NCBI GenBank assembly: GCA_019455065.1
Contig: JACFNC010000015.1
Coordinates: forward strand, 38,905-102,904
Source: Rhodospirillales bacterium
GTDB taxonomy: Bacteria; Pseudomonadota; Alphaproteobacteria; Rhodospirillales; Magnetospirillaceae
Length of the DNA: 64,000 nucleotides
Direction: 5' to 3'
The number at the start of each line of letters is the position of its first letter. Position 1 is the first letter of the stretch. The notes under the pieces are model-generated. The model did no database searches. It was given only the letters and a program-made list of their open reading frames with translations, and had not been told where the DNA came from. Shown one piece after another: positions 48,727-59,892 of this stretch. The position numbers were made by a program, and so were the translations under genes.

Positions 48727-51700
48727 ATGTTCGACCGCGTCATCGAATTTTCGTTGCGCCAGCGCTTGTTCGTGCTGGCCGCCGCCGCCGTGCTGATGGT
48801 CTATGGCACCTTCGTCCTGGGGCGGCTTCCCGTCGACGTCTTCCCCGACCTCAACCGCCCCACCGTCACCATCATGACCGAGGCCGAGGGGCTGGCGCCC
48901 GAGGAGGTGGAAAGTCTGGTGACCCTGCCGCTGGAAACGGCGCTCAACGGCGCCCCCGGGGTGACCCGGGTGCGCTCGACCTCGGGCGTCGGGCTCGCCG
49001 TGGTCTATGTCGAGTTCGACTGGGGCACCGACGTCTACCGCAACCGCCAACTGGTGGCCGAACGGCTCGCCACCGTCGAGGGGCGGTTGCCGGCCGGGGT
49101 CATGCCGGTCATGGGGCCGGTCAGCTCGATCATGGGCGAGATCATGCTCATCGGCGTGCGCTCGGAAACCGGCGCCACCAGCCCGATGGAGGTGCGCAGC
49201 CTGGCGGATTGGGTGCTGCGGCAGCGGCTGCTGGCCATTCCCGGCATCGCCCAGGTCATTCCCATCGGCGGCGAGGTGCGGCAATTCCAGGTGCTGGCGA
49301 TGCCGCAGCGCCTCCAGGCCCACGGCGTGTCGTTCGAGGACCTCGAGAAGGCGCTGGCGAACTTCGCCCGGAACTCGACCGGCGGCTTCGTGGATCAGCG
49401 CGCCCAGGAGTTCATGATCCGCAACGTCGGCCAGACCACCAGCTTGGACGACCTGCGCCACACTGTCGTCGCCTGGAGGGACGGCGCGCCCGTCGTCGTC
49501 GACCAGATCGCCGAGGTGCGTTTCGGCCCCGGCGTCAAACGCGGCGACGCCTCGGTGAACGCCACGCCGGCGGTGATCCTCGCGGTGCAGAAGCAGCCCG
49601 GCGCCGACACCGTGGCCCTCACCCGCGACGTCGAGCGGGTCCTGGCGGAGTTGCAAAGGACGTTGCCCGCCGACGTCCGCGCCGATCAGGTCCTGTTCAA
49701 GCAGGCCGACTTCATCGAGCGCGCCATCGACAACGTCGAGGAGGCGCTGCGCGACGGAGCCATCCTGGTCGCCATCGTGTTGTTCCTCTTCCTGATGAAC
49801 GTGCGCACCACGGTCATCAGTCTGACCGCGATACCGCTGTCCATCGTGATGACGGCGCTGGTGTTCCAGTGGATGGGCCTGTCGATCAACACCATGACCC
49901 TGGGCGGCCTGGCGGTGGCGATCGGCGAGCTCGTCGACGACGCCGTGGTCGACGTCGAGAACGTGTTCCGCCGCCTGCGCGAGAACCGAGCCCTGGCCCG
50001 TCCCCGTCCGGCGGTCGCGGTGATCCGCGACGCCTCGTCCGAGGTGCGCAACTCCATCGTCTACGCCACCGTCATCGTGGTGCTGGTGTTCGTGCCATTG
50101 TTTTTCCTCTCGGGCATCGAGGGGCGGCTGTTCGCGCCGCTCGGCGTGGCCTACATCGTTTCGATCGTGGCCTCGCTGCTGGTCGCCCTGACCGTGACCC
50201 CGGTGCTTTGCTACTACCTGCTGCCCCGGGCGAAGGCGGTGGCGCATGGCGACTCCTGGCTCGTGCGCCGGCTCAAGGTCTGGGACCGCCGTCTTTTGAA
50301 CTGGTCGATCGACCACCCGGGGGCGGTCATCCTGCCCGCCGTCGTCATGGTCGCCATCGCCGCCGCCTCGGTGCCCTTCCTCGGTCGCTCGTTCCTGCCG
50401 GCCTTCAACGAGGGCACGGTGACGGTCAACGTGCTGTTGCCGCCCGGCACGGCGCTGTCGGAATCCAACCGCATCGGCACCATCGCCGAAACGCTTCTCC
50501 TCCAGGTTCCCGAGGTTGTTTCGACCGGCCGGCGGACCGGCCGCGCCGAGCTCGACGAGCATGCCGAGGGCGTGCACTACACCGAGATCGACGTCGACCT
50601 GACGCCGTCCGGACGGGGGCGCGAGGCGATCCTGGGCGACATGCGCGCGCGGCTGGCGCTGATCCCCGGCGTCGCCGTCAACATCGGCCAGCCCATCTCG
50701 CACCGCCTCGACCATCTGCTTTCGGGCGTGCGCGCCGAGATCGCCGTGAAGATCTTCGGCGACGACCTCGACCTGCTGCGGACCAAGGCCGAGGAGGCGC
50801 GGGCGCTGATCGCCGGTGTGTCCGGCATCGCCGACCTCCAGGTCGAGAAGCAGGTCCTGATCCCGCAGCTTCAAATCCGCCTCGACCGCGCCGAAGCCAG
50901 GAAATACGGCCTCGACGTCAACCAGCTCACCGAGGTGCTGCAGGCGGCGCTCCACGGCAAGGTCGTCAGCCAGGTTCTGGACGGGCAGAGGACCTTCGAC
51001 GTGGTGCTGCGGCTGGCCGAGGACTGGCGCAGCCACACCGGCGACTTCGACCGCATTCTGATCGACACGCCGGCCGGCAAGGTGCCCTTGGGCCTCGTCG
51101 CCGACGTGGTCGAGACGACGGGGCCGAACGTCATCAACCGCGACGACGTGCGGCGACGCATCGTGGTGCTCGCCAACACGCAAGGGCGCGACATCGGGGC
51201 GGTCATCGCCGACGTGCGGGGTCGGTTGGCCGGGCTGGCACTGCCGCCCGGCTACTTCCTGTCCTACGAGGGACAATTCCGAAGCCAGCAGGAGGCCAGC
51301 CGCCTGATCGCCATGCTGGCGGTTCTGTCGCTGACGGGCACGTTCCTGGTGCTCTACGGCCACTTTCGCTCGGGCGTACTGGCGCTGGTGGTCATGGCGA
51401 ACGTGCCCCTGGCACTGATCGGCTCGGTTGCGGCCATCTGGCTGTCCGACGCCACGCTGTCGGTGGCTTCGCTGGTCGGCTTCATCACGCTCACCGGCAT
51501 CGCCGCCCGCAACGGCATCATGAAGGTCTCGCACTACCTCCACCTGATGGAACGGGAAGGCGAGGGCTTCACCCGGGAGATGGTGGTCCGTGGCTCGCTG
51601 GAGCGGCTGACCCCGGTGCTGATGACCGCCCTGGTGGCGGCGCTGGCGTTAATTCCCCTGGTGCTGTCGGCCGGCGAGCCGGGCAAGGAGATTCTCCACC

Positions 51701-51846
51701 CCGTCGCCGTCGTCATCTTCGGCGGCCTGATCTCGTCCACCGTCCTCGATACCATCGTCACCCCCGTCGTGTTCTGGCTGGTCGGCCGGAACGCCTGTCT
51801 CGATCGCACGGCGACGGCCACCGCCGTGCCGGCACCCGCCGAATAG
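48727..51846 (+). CDS. CzcA/CusA-type RND heavy-metal efflux permease
   Basis: A 1039-residue RND pump with 12 membrane helices and two large periplasmic loops. Hallmarks are the N-terminal LPVDVFPDLNRPTVTIMTEAEGLAPEEVE, PGVTRVRSTSGVGLAVVYVEF, and the proton-relay helix GGLAVAIGELVDDAVVDVENVFRRLREN. It exports metal cations from periplasm or cytoplasm through a three-part complex. Metal specificity (Cu/Ag or Zn/Co/Cd) cannot be settled by eye. No outer-membrane channel gene is nearby, so it must borrow one. ATG 48727 follows the adaptor after 4 bp. Confidence 0.9.
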   Translation: MFDRVIEFSLRQRLFVLAAAAVLMVYGTFVLGRLPVDVFPDLNRPTVTIMTEAEGLAPEEVESLVTLPLETALNGAPGVTRVRSTSGVGLAVVYVEFDWGTDVYRNRQLVAERLATVEGRLPAGVMPVMGPVSSIMGEIMLIGVRSETGATSPMEVRSLADWVLRQRLLAIPGIAQVIPIGGEVRQFQVLAMPQRLQAHGVSFEDLEKALANFARNSTGGFVDQRAQEFMIRNVGQTTSLDDLRHTVVAWRDGAPVVVDQIAEVRFGPGVKRGDASVNATPAVILAVQKQPGADTVALTRDVERVLAELQRTLPADVRADQVLFKQADFIERAIDNVEEALRDGAILVAIVLFLFLMNVRTTVISLTAIPLSIVMTALVFQWMGLSINTMTLGGLAVAIGELVDDAVVDVENVFRRLRENRALARPRPAVAVIRDASSEVRNSIVYATVIVVLVFVPLFFLSGIEGRLFAPLGVAYIVSIVASLLVALTVTPVLCYYLLPRAKAVAHGDSWLVRRLKVWDRRLLNWSIDHPGAVILPAVVMVAIAAASVPFLGRSFLPAFNEGTVTVNVLLPPGTALSESNRIGTIAETLLLQVPEVVSTGRRTGRAELDEHAEGVHYTEIDVDLTPSGRGREAILGDMRARLALIPGVAVNIGQPISHRLDHLLSGVRAEIAVKIFGDDLDLLRTKAEEARALIAGVSGIADLQVEKQVLIPQLQIRLDRAEARKYGLDVNQLTEVLQAALHGKVVSQVLDGQRTFDVVLRLAEDWRSHTGDFDRILIDTPAGKVPLGLVADVVETTGPNVINRDDVRRRIVVLANTQGRDIGAVIADVRGRLAGLALPPGYFLSYEGQFRSQQEASRLIAMLAVLSLTGTFLVLYGHFRSGVLALVVMANVPLALIGSVAAIWLSDATLSVASLVGFITLTGIAARNGIMKVSHYLHLMEREGEGFTREMVVRGSLERLTPVLMTALVAALALIPLVLSAGEPGKEILHPVAVVIFGGLISSTVLDTIVTPVVFWLVGRNACLDRTATATAVPAPAE

Positions 51847-51857
51847 GAGTCTTCGAA

Positions 51858-52619
51858 ATGCGCAAGAAAGTGATCTACGCCACCCTCGCCCTCATCGCCG
51901 CGGCGCCGGCGCTGGCCGACCATCCGCCGGTCGCCCACCAGGGCGGCCGGCTCGCCGAGGCCCACGGGCACCGCATGGAGCTGATTACCACTGGTTCGTC
52001 GTTCGAGGTCCTGCTGAAGGACGAGCACGACCGGCCGATGCCCGCACAGGGCTTCGGCGGCAAAGCCATCGTGCTGGCGCCAGGCGGCAAGGCCGAGGTG
52101 CCGCTGCGACCGGACGGCGACAAGCTGACCGGACCGTTGCCGGCCGGCGCCGAACTGGCGGCGGCGGTAGTGTCGCTGAGGGCCGGCGACGGCCACGTGA
52201 TGAACGCCCGCTTCCGGGCCTTGCCGCCGGCCACGGCGCCGTCCCCCGCCCTGGCGGCCAAGGGACGGGCGGTCTACGAGGCGCAGTGCGCGTCCTGCCA
52301 CGGGGCCAGATTGGAGGGACAGGACGGCTGGCGGACCCAACCGGCGGCGTCGGCGGCGAAGCTGGCGCCGCCGCTCGATGCCACCGGCCACGGCTGGCAG
52401 CACGACGACGAGCAGCTTGCGAATACCATTCGCAAGGGTGCGGCGCCGATGCCACCCTTCGCGGGGGTGTTGAGCGAGCAGGACATCCAGGCGGTGATCG
52501 CCTATTTCAAGTCGAGCTGGCCGGCCGCCACGCTGGCGCAGCAGCCGAAGCCGCCGGCGGCGGAAAGCCCGGTCCGGCCCGCCGCGAGCGGCGGTTCAGG
52601 CCATCACGCGGGGCATTGA
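51858..52619 (+). CDS. Secreted c-type cytochrome in the metal-efflux operon
   Basis: A 253-residue protein with a signal peptide (VIYATLALIAAAPALA). Residues about 30-130 form a His-containing beta-domain (HPPVAHQGGRLAEAHGHRMELITTG, SSFEVLLKDEHDRPMPA). A class I cytochrome c domain follows with one heme site, QCASCHGARLEG, and a Met ligand candidate in KGAAPMPPF. The tail GGSGHHAGH is His-rich. AGGAG lies 8 bases before the ATG, 11 bp after the permease. Cytochrome genes are unusual partners of RND pumps; redox handling of copper is one guess. Confidence 0.85.
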   Translation: MRKKVIYATLALIAAAPALADHPPVAHQGGRLAEAHGHRMELITTGSSFEVLLKDEHDRPMPAQGFGGKAIVLAPGGKAEVPLRPDGDKLTGPLPAGAELAAAVVSLRAGDGHVMNARFRALPPATAPSPALAAKGRAVYEAQCASCHGARLEGQDGWRTQPAASAAKLAPPLDATGHGWQHDDEQLANTIRKGAAPMPPFAGVLSEQDIQAVIAYFKSSWPAATLAQQPKPPAAESPVRPAASGGSGHHAGH

Positions 52620-52651
52620 GGAGAGGCGGGGCGACGGCGTCCGGTCGTCGC

Positions 52652-52858
52652 CTACCGCCCCTCGAACAGCACGCAGCCGAATTCGTTGCGGGTCTGCAGG
52701 CGGGCGTACTCGTCGTCGCTGCGCGCCAGGGCGCGCGTCGGGTTGGCCTTCATCTGCTGGAAGCGCTCGCAGAGCCCGAAGCCGTCCTGCTCGTCGGGGC
52801 TCTGGAACTGGGGATTGGATTCGAACTGCCAGTAGCGGCAGTCGCCACAGAAGCTCAT
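52652..52858 (-). CDS. Small four-cysteine protein of unknown function
   Basis: A 68-residue protein starting MSFCGDCRYWQFE. Four cysteines (CGDC, then GLCERF and FGCVLFEGR) could bind zinc or iron. No signal peptide, so cytoplasmic. ATG 52858 is chosen because the CxxC motif lies just behind it and an upstream extension is low-complexity basic. It is convergent with the cytochrome gene and downstream of tRNA-Thr on the same strand. I do not recognise a named family. Confidence 0.65.
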   Translation of the reverse strand: MSFCGDCRYWQFESNPQFQSPDEQDGFGLCERFQQMKANPTRALARSDDEYARLQTRNEFGCVLFEGR

Positions 52859-52900
52859 CGCGTCCCCCTTCACGCCGCGCCCGCCCCTGCGGGCCAAGGA

Positions 52901-52976
52901 TGGTGCTGCCTGTCAGACTCGAACTGACGACCTGCTGATTACGAATCAGCTGCTCTACCAACTGAGCTAAGGCAGC
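52901..52976 (-). tRNA. tRNA-Thr (anticodon CGT)
   Basis: The minus strand gives a complete cloverleaf. The acceptor is GCTGCCT pairing with AGGCAGC, followed by A and an encoded CCA (52901-52903). The D arm contains AGCTCAGTTGGTAGAGC, the anticodon arm is GCTGA-TTCGTAA-TCAGC with CGT at positions 34-36, and the T arm contains GTTCGAGTC. CGT reads ACG threonine codons. Confidence 0.95.
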
Positions 52977-53089
52977 CCCGGGCGGCCGCCGGTCGCGGCC
53001 AGAGGGCCGGAAGATAAGGCCTTGGCGGGAAGAGCGCAAGTCGCATGGTGGGAGCGGCCGGCGCCTGCCGGATTCGACGCCTTGGGGAA

Positions 53090-53143
53090 AGTGTGCGGCG
53101 CACCAAATTTTTTGTTGACAGGAAATCGGTAATCCAGTACCAA
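53090..53143 (+). promoter_or_regulatory. Promoter and upstream box of tandem sRNA unit 1
   Basis: AGTGTGCGGCGCA (53090-53102) lies 12 bases before TTGACA (53115-53120). A 17-base spacer leads to TACCAA (53138-53143), giving a predicted start near 53150. The same box, the same 12-base distance and the same 17-base spacer recur at unit 2. The -10 is far from consensus but is also conserved (TACCA), which points to an activator or an alternative reading of the -10. Confidence 0.6.
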
Positions 53144-53149
53144 TTAACC

Positions 53150-53220
53150 ATTATGCCTCCCGGGCAGATACCTCACCTCCGGCGCAGGCCGCTCTCTCCA
53201 GCGGACCTGCGCTTTTTTTT
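53150..53220 (+). ncRNA. Small RNA candidate, tandem unit 1
   Basis: A transcript of about 70 nt is predicted. It opens with TTATGCCTCCCGGGCAGATA (from 53151), shared with unit 2, then ACCTCACCTCC, and ends in an intrinsic terminator. The terminator stem is GCGCAGG-CCGCT with AGCGG-A-CCTGCGC (one bulged A), loop CTCTCC, followed by eight T (53213-53220). The CCTCCC and ACCTCC segments could pair with Shine-Dalgarno sequences. A leaderless ORF starting MPPGQI at 53153 would run through the terminator and is less likely. Confidence 0.65.
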
Positions 53221-53277
53221 CGTTCTCGGCAAAGCAGCACCCATACGCACCGCTCCACAGGCTGTCGACCGCGCGGC

Positions 53278-53331
53278 AGTGTGCGGCGCAGAAAAAAACC
53301 TGTTGACCTTAAACAGGCATTCTGGTACCAC
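53278..53331 (+). promoter_or_regulatory. Promoter and upstream box of tandem sRNA unit 2
   Basis: AGTGTGCGGCGCA (53278-53290), 12 bases, TTGACC (53303-53308), a 17-base spacer and TACCAC (53326-53331). Every element is exactly 188 bp downstream of its copy in unit 1, while the sequences between differ. That pattern suggests selection on the box, the -35, the spacing and the TACCA element. Confidence 0.6.
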
Positions 53332-53338
53332 AATGTCA

Positions 53339-53399
53339 GTTATGCCTCCCGGGCAGATACTCCAGACTTCAAGGCCGCCGCATGGCGGCCTTATTTTTT
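53339..53399 (+). ncRNA. Small RNA candidate, tandem unit 2
   Basis: A transcript of about 60 nt is predicted. It opens with the same TTATGCCTCCCGGGCAGATA (from 53340) as unit 1, then diverges, and ends in AAGGCCGCC-GCAT-GGCGGCCTT followed by ATTTTTT (to 53399). The terminator sequence is unrelated to that of unit 1. So the 5' segment and the presence of a terminator are kept while the rest has changed. The convergent hemY gene ends 20 bp further on. Confidence 0.65.
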
Positions 53400-53418
53400 G
53401 CGAAATCCGGAAGGCGCC

Positions 53419-54753
53419 TCAGGGGGCGATGACGGCGGGCGCCGCCGCGGGCAGGGCCGGCGGCGGATGCAGCGGGTCGCTCCAGGCGATGCCGTCGAGG
53501 GCATGGCAGGTCGGGCACAGGCTCGACCATCGCGGCGCCACGCCGCCGCATTGGCGGCACAGCCAGATGGGATCGGGCGCCGCCGCCGCCGCCTTGGCCA
53601 GCCAGTCGCGCACCGCCGCCGCGTCGCCGCCCTCGGCCTCCTCCACCTCGGCCAGCAGCCGATAGACCCTGGCCGTCGGCCGCGCCTCCGCCGCCGCCGT
53701 CAGATGCGCCCGCGCCTGTCCCCACAGCTTGGCCCGCAGCGCCTGCTCGCCGACCGCGAGGTGGCTTTCCGGATGGTCGGGATTGGCGGCCGCAAGCTTT
53801 TCGGCGCGTTGCAGCCGGCGCAGGGCGTCGTCGGCGGGCGAGAGCCCCAGATGCGCCGCCATGACGTCGGGATGCGGCGCCACCCGCCAGGTGTCGGCCA
53901 ACGCCGTTGCCGCCTTGCGCTCCTTGCCCTCGGCCATCAGCAGCTCGGCGAGGCGAACGGCGGCGGCGGGGAAGGCGGGATCGGCCTCGTGCGCCTGCCG
54001 GGCCTGGCGCAGCGCCTCCCTGCGGTCGCCCGCCGCCTGCGCCTGCCCGGCGCGCTCATAGGCGACGATGGCCCGCTTGCGGGCCGCGTCCTCGGGCGGG
54101 AAGACGTGGCGCTTGGCCGCGTCCCGCAGCGTTTGCGCGGCCTCGCCCCACAGCCCGGCGCGCGCCTGCAGGTCGAACAGGGTGGCGGTCAGCCAGCCGG
54201 CGTCGGGATTGACGGCATGGGCGCGCCGCGCGTAGTCGAGGGCGGCGGCCTGGTCGCCGGCCCGCAGCGCCTGGGTGAGCAGGCCGCGCAAGCCCAGGAA
54301 TTCGGTCTCCGGCCGCTCCACCAGCCGCGCGAAATGGTTCTTTGCCGCGTCGGCGTCGCCGCTCAACTGGGCGGCCTGGGCCGACAGCAGCAAGGTTAGC
54401 GGCGGATCGTTGAGCAGCCCGTCGGCCCGCCGCGCATTCTTGCGCGCCCGCCCGGCGTCGCCGGCGGCCACCGCCGCCAGGCCATCGGTCAACGCCAGAT
54501 AACCCTGCCGCCGGCGCTTCTCGCGGCGCCGCTCCGCCAGCCGCCCGGGCAGGCCCACGACGAGGCGCCAGAAGCGGATCACGGCCGAGAACAGCACCAC
54601 CACGAGGAACAGGCCGATCAGCAGCACCGGCACCGAGGTTTCGATCCGCCAGCCCAGCCAGTCGACGGCCACCGCGCCCGGGCGGTCGGCCAGCCAGACC
54701 GCCGCCGCGATCAGGATCGCCAGCGTGACGAGATAGATCAACAGCCGCAGCAT
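53419..54753 (-). CDS. hemY: HemY N-terminal domain protein with TPRs and a rubredoxin-like tail
   Basis: A 444-residue HemY_N family protein (not protoporphyrinogen oxidase). Two N-terminal helices (LLIYLVTLAILIAAAVWLA and VPVLLIGLFLVVVLFSAVI) are followed by a long cytoplasmic TPR region (about 85-380). Residues 399-416 carry CRQC and CPTC, a four-Cys metal site of the zinc-ribbon/rubredoxin type (WLCRQCGG, LCPTCHALDGIAW). Family members lie in heme operons and are thought to organise heme synthesis at the membrane. It ends the hemC-hemD-mitofilin-hemY operon. Confidence 0.88.
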   Translation of the reverse strand: MLRLLIYLVTLAILIAAAVWLADRPGAVAVDWLGWRIETSVPVLLIGLFLVVVLFSAVIRFWRLVVGLPGRLAERRREKRRRQGYLALTDGLAAVAAGDAGRARKNARRADGLLNDPPLTLLLSAQAAQLSGDADAAKNHFARLVERPETEFLGLRGLLTQALRAGDQAAALDYARRAHAVNPDAGWLTATLFDLQARAGLWGEAAQTLRDAAKRHVFPPEDAARKRAIVAYERAGQAQAAGDRREALRQARQAHEADPAFPAAAVRLAELLMAEGKERKAATALADTWRVAPHPDVMAAHLGLSPADDALRRLQRAEKLAAANPDHPESHLAVGEQALRAKLWGQARAHLTAAAEARPTARVYRLLAEVEEAEGGDAAAVRDWLAKAAAAAPDPIWLCRQCGGVAPRWSSLCPTCHALDGIAWSDPLHPPPALPAAAPAVIAP

Positions 54754-54757
54754 CGGG

Positions 54758-56017
54758 CTAGCCTTCGCCGCGGGCGGTCACCGCCACGGCCTCGGACGTC
54801 AGGTCGGACAGCGCGCGGTCGGCGGCGACGCGCGCGCGGGCGTCCGCCATCCACGGGCCGGCCGTCTCGAGGGCAGGGCCCTCGAGGGCTCCCAATTCGG
54901 CAACCGCTCCGGCCAGGTCGCCGGTGGCCAGCTTGGCCTCGGCGCGCGCCACGACGGCCGCCGTCGAGCGGTCGGCGGCCTCGCCCTCGGTGCGCCGGAT
55001 GGTCACCAGCGAGGCCAGCCGCTGCACCGTCTGCCGCCACCAGCCGTCACGGTCGGGGCCGAGGCCGGCGCGCACGATGCGGCCGGCAAGGTCGGGGAAG
55101 GCGGCGATCAGGCGCGACCGCGTGGGAATCCCCTGGGCGGCGTGCCGGGCCAGCTTCTCGAGTTCGCCGCCGGCCGCGTCGTCGCCGTCGAGGATGGCGC
55201 CCAGCGCCCGAAGTTCGGCGGCGAACGGCTCGCCGCGGTTGACCGCCTCGCGCAACTGGCCAACCGCCAGCAACAGAGCCTGCGCCGATCCGCGTTGCGC
55301 CGCCGCCTCGCGGGCGGCCGTCTCGGCGGCCTCGACCCGCTGCGACAGCCGAAGCACGGCGCCGGCGTCGGCGGCGGTCTTGCGCAGCGTCTCCACGCTC
55401 TCGCGCAGTTCGGCCAGTTCGCGGCCGAGGCGTTCGGCGTCGCTGGCCAGCGACGCAACCGTCTCGGAGGTCGGCCCCTTGCCGCTCGCCTGCGCCTGTT
55501 CCTCCAAGACCGCGATGCGCCGGGCCAGGTCTTGGACGTCGGCGCCGGCCGACGGCGCGCCGGCCGCCCCGTCGAGGGCGGTCAGCTCGCCGCGCAGGCC
55601 GGTAAGGGCGGACTCGAAATCGTCCATGCGCGCGGACAGCCGTGCGAGGTCCTGCCGAAGGTCTGCGGTCCCGGCCTCCACGGCGGCGACACGTTCCGCC
55701 GCGGCGAGGCCCGCGAGCCCCGCCAGTCGCGGCGCCCACAGCGGCGCCGCCACGGCCACCGCGCCCACCACCAGGATGGCCACCACGGCGCTCGCGATCA
55801 GGCCCGCCAGCAGGCCGCTGCCTTGCGTCCGCGGCTCGCCGCCGGCCACCGCGGGCTCGGCCTCTGACGGGCGCTCAGTCTCCGCCCCGGCCTCGGCGGC
55901 CGGAGCGGCGGCTTCCTCCGCCGCCGGGGCCTCGGCCTCCGCGGGGGCGGTCTGGTGTTCCGCCGTCGTCTCGCCGTCCTTCGCCGTGCCGTCCTCGCGG
56001 TCGCGTTCCTGGGTCAT
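54758..56017 (-). CDS. Alphaproteobacterial mitofilin (Mic60 homologue)
   Basis: A 419-residue inner-membrane protein. An acidic Ala/Glu-rich N-terminus (about 1-65) precedes one membrane helix (LLAGLIASAVVAILVVGAVAVAA), then a long coiled coil (about 100-240, heptads through LARLSARMDDFESALTGLRGEL and ELAELRESVETLRK). A C-terminal mitofilin-like domain follows (AFPDLAGRIVRAG, GWWRQTVQRLASLVTIRR). Mitochondrial Mic60 shapes crista junctions, and alphaproteobacterial homologues next to hem genes are its recognised relatives. Identity rests on architecture and on its place between hemD and hemY. Confidence 0.82.
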   Translation of the reverse strand: MTQERDREDGTAKDGETTAEHQTAPAEAEAPAAEEAAAPAAEAGAETERPSEAEPAVAGGEPRTQGSGLLAGLIASAVVAILVVGAVAVAAPLWAPRLAGLAGLAAAERVAAVEAGTADLRQDLARLSARMDDFESALTGLRGELTALDGAAGAPSAGADVQDLARRIAVLEEQAQASGKGPTSETVASLASDAERLGRELAELRESVETLRKTAADAGAVLRLSQRVEAAETAAREAAAQRGSAQALLLAVGQLREAVNRGEPFAAELRALGAILDGDDAAGGELEKLARHAAQGIPTRSRLIAAFPDLAGRIVRAGLGPDRDGWWRQTVQRLASLVTIRRTEGEAADRSTAAVVARAEAKLATGDLAGAVAELGALEGPALETAGPWMADARARVAADRALSDLTSEAVAVTARGEG

Positions 56018-56021
56018 GGAT

Positions 56022-56759
56022 TCAACCCCGCTGTCGATCCTTCGCCCGCGTCAGGTCCTCGTCGACGAGGGCCATCAGGGCCTCCATTTCCGGGCGCGCC
56101 GCCACCCGGACGTTGCGCCAGCGCAGCGGCGCCAGCCCCCGCGCGACCGCCGCGCTCAGGCAATAGGCGTCGATCGCGCGGCATGCCTCGCCAAGCGATG
56201 CGCCGCCAATCAGGTTAGCAAACGTCGCCGCCGTGCGGGGAGAGAAAAAGAGTGCGAGATCAATGGCCTTGTCGCGCAGCGCCGCAACCAGCGCGGGACT
56301 CGGCTCGGGCGCGGGCCGCGCCTCGTAGAGCACGACGCGGCGCACCGTGAAGCCCGCCTCACCGAGTTGCCCGGCCAGGTCGCCGGCCACCTGCGAGGCC
56401 GCGGCGTGCAGCAGGGCGCCCTGGTCCGGCGACAGGCGGCGCCGGACCAGCGCCGCCAGGCTGTCGACGTCGCCCTCGGCGCTGACCACGTCGCCGAAGC
56501 CCGCCTCGCGCGCCTTGCGCGCGCTCGCCTCGCCGACGGCCAGGACCGGCAGCGCCCGTTCCGTCGTGGCGGCGGCCAGGGCGCGCACGCCGTTGGCGCT
56601 GGTCACCAGCAGGGCCTGCACGCCGTTCAGATCGACGGTGGCGCCGAGGATCGGCACGATCTCGAGCAGGGGCTCGACCTGCACCTCGACCCCGCGCTGG
56701 CGCAGCAACTCCGCCACCCCTTCGGCATCCTCCCGGGGGCGGGTGACGAGGGCGCGCAT
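56022..56759 (-). CDS. hemD: Uroporphyrinogen-III synthase
   Basis: A 245-residue two-domain enzyme closing hydroxymethylbilane with ring-D inversion. The sequence is poorly conserved, as usual for HemD, but [58 protein letters not shown] and [12 protein letters not shown] are recognisable. ATG 56759 is chosen because an upstream in-frame extension would run into hemC. It lies 4 bp after hemC. Confidence 0.9.
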   Translation of the reverse strand: MRALVTRPREDAEGVAELLRQRGVEVQVEPLLEIVPILGATVDLNGVQALLVTSANGVRALAAATTERALPVLAVGEASARKAREAGFGDVVSAEGDVDSLAALVRRRLSPDQGALLHAAASQVAGDLAGQLGEAGFTVRRVVLYEARPAPEPSPALVAALRDKAIDLALFFSPRTAATFANLIGGASLGEACRAIDAYCLSAAVARGLAPLRWRNVRVAARPEMEALMALVDEDLTRAKDRQRG

Positions 56760-56763
56760 GCCC

Positions 56764-59806
<3,043 letters not shown>

Positions 59807-59892
59807 GCGAAGCCGATCCGCCGAGCGGCCTTGCCGGGGTCGCCTGCGGCGTGCATAACGATGGAAGACTGAGGGACAGGATGGAAGGCGGC

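Noticed and set aside
48580..51543. A 987-codon minus-strand frame opposite the RND permease
   Set aside because: Low-complexity His/Asp/Gln composition with no domain. The plus strand encodes a clear CzcA/CusA-type pump.
53045..53665. A plus-strand frame containing two MPPGQI starts across the sRNA region
   Set aside because: It runs through two strong intrinsic terminators and then antisense through hemY. The two MPPGQI starts are the shared 20-base RNA segment, which happens to be in phase (189 bp apart). A leaderless peptide remains possible but is the weaker reading.
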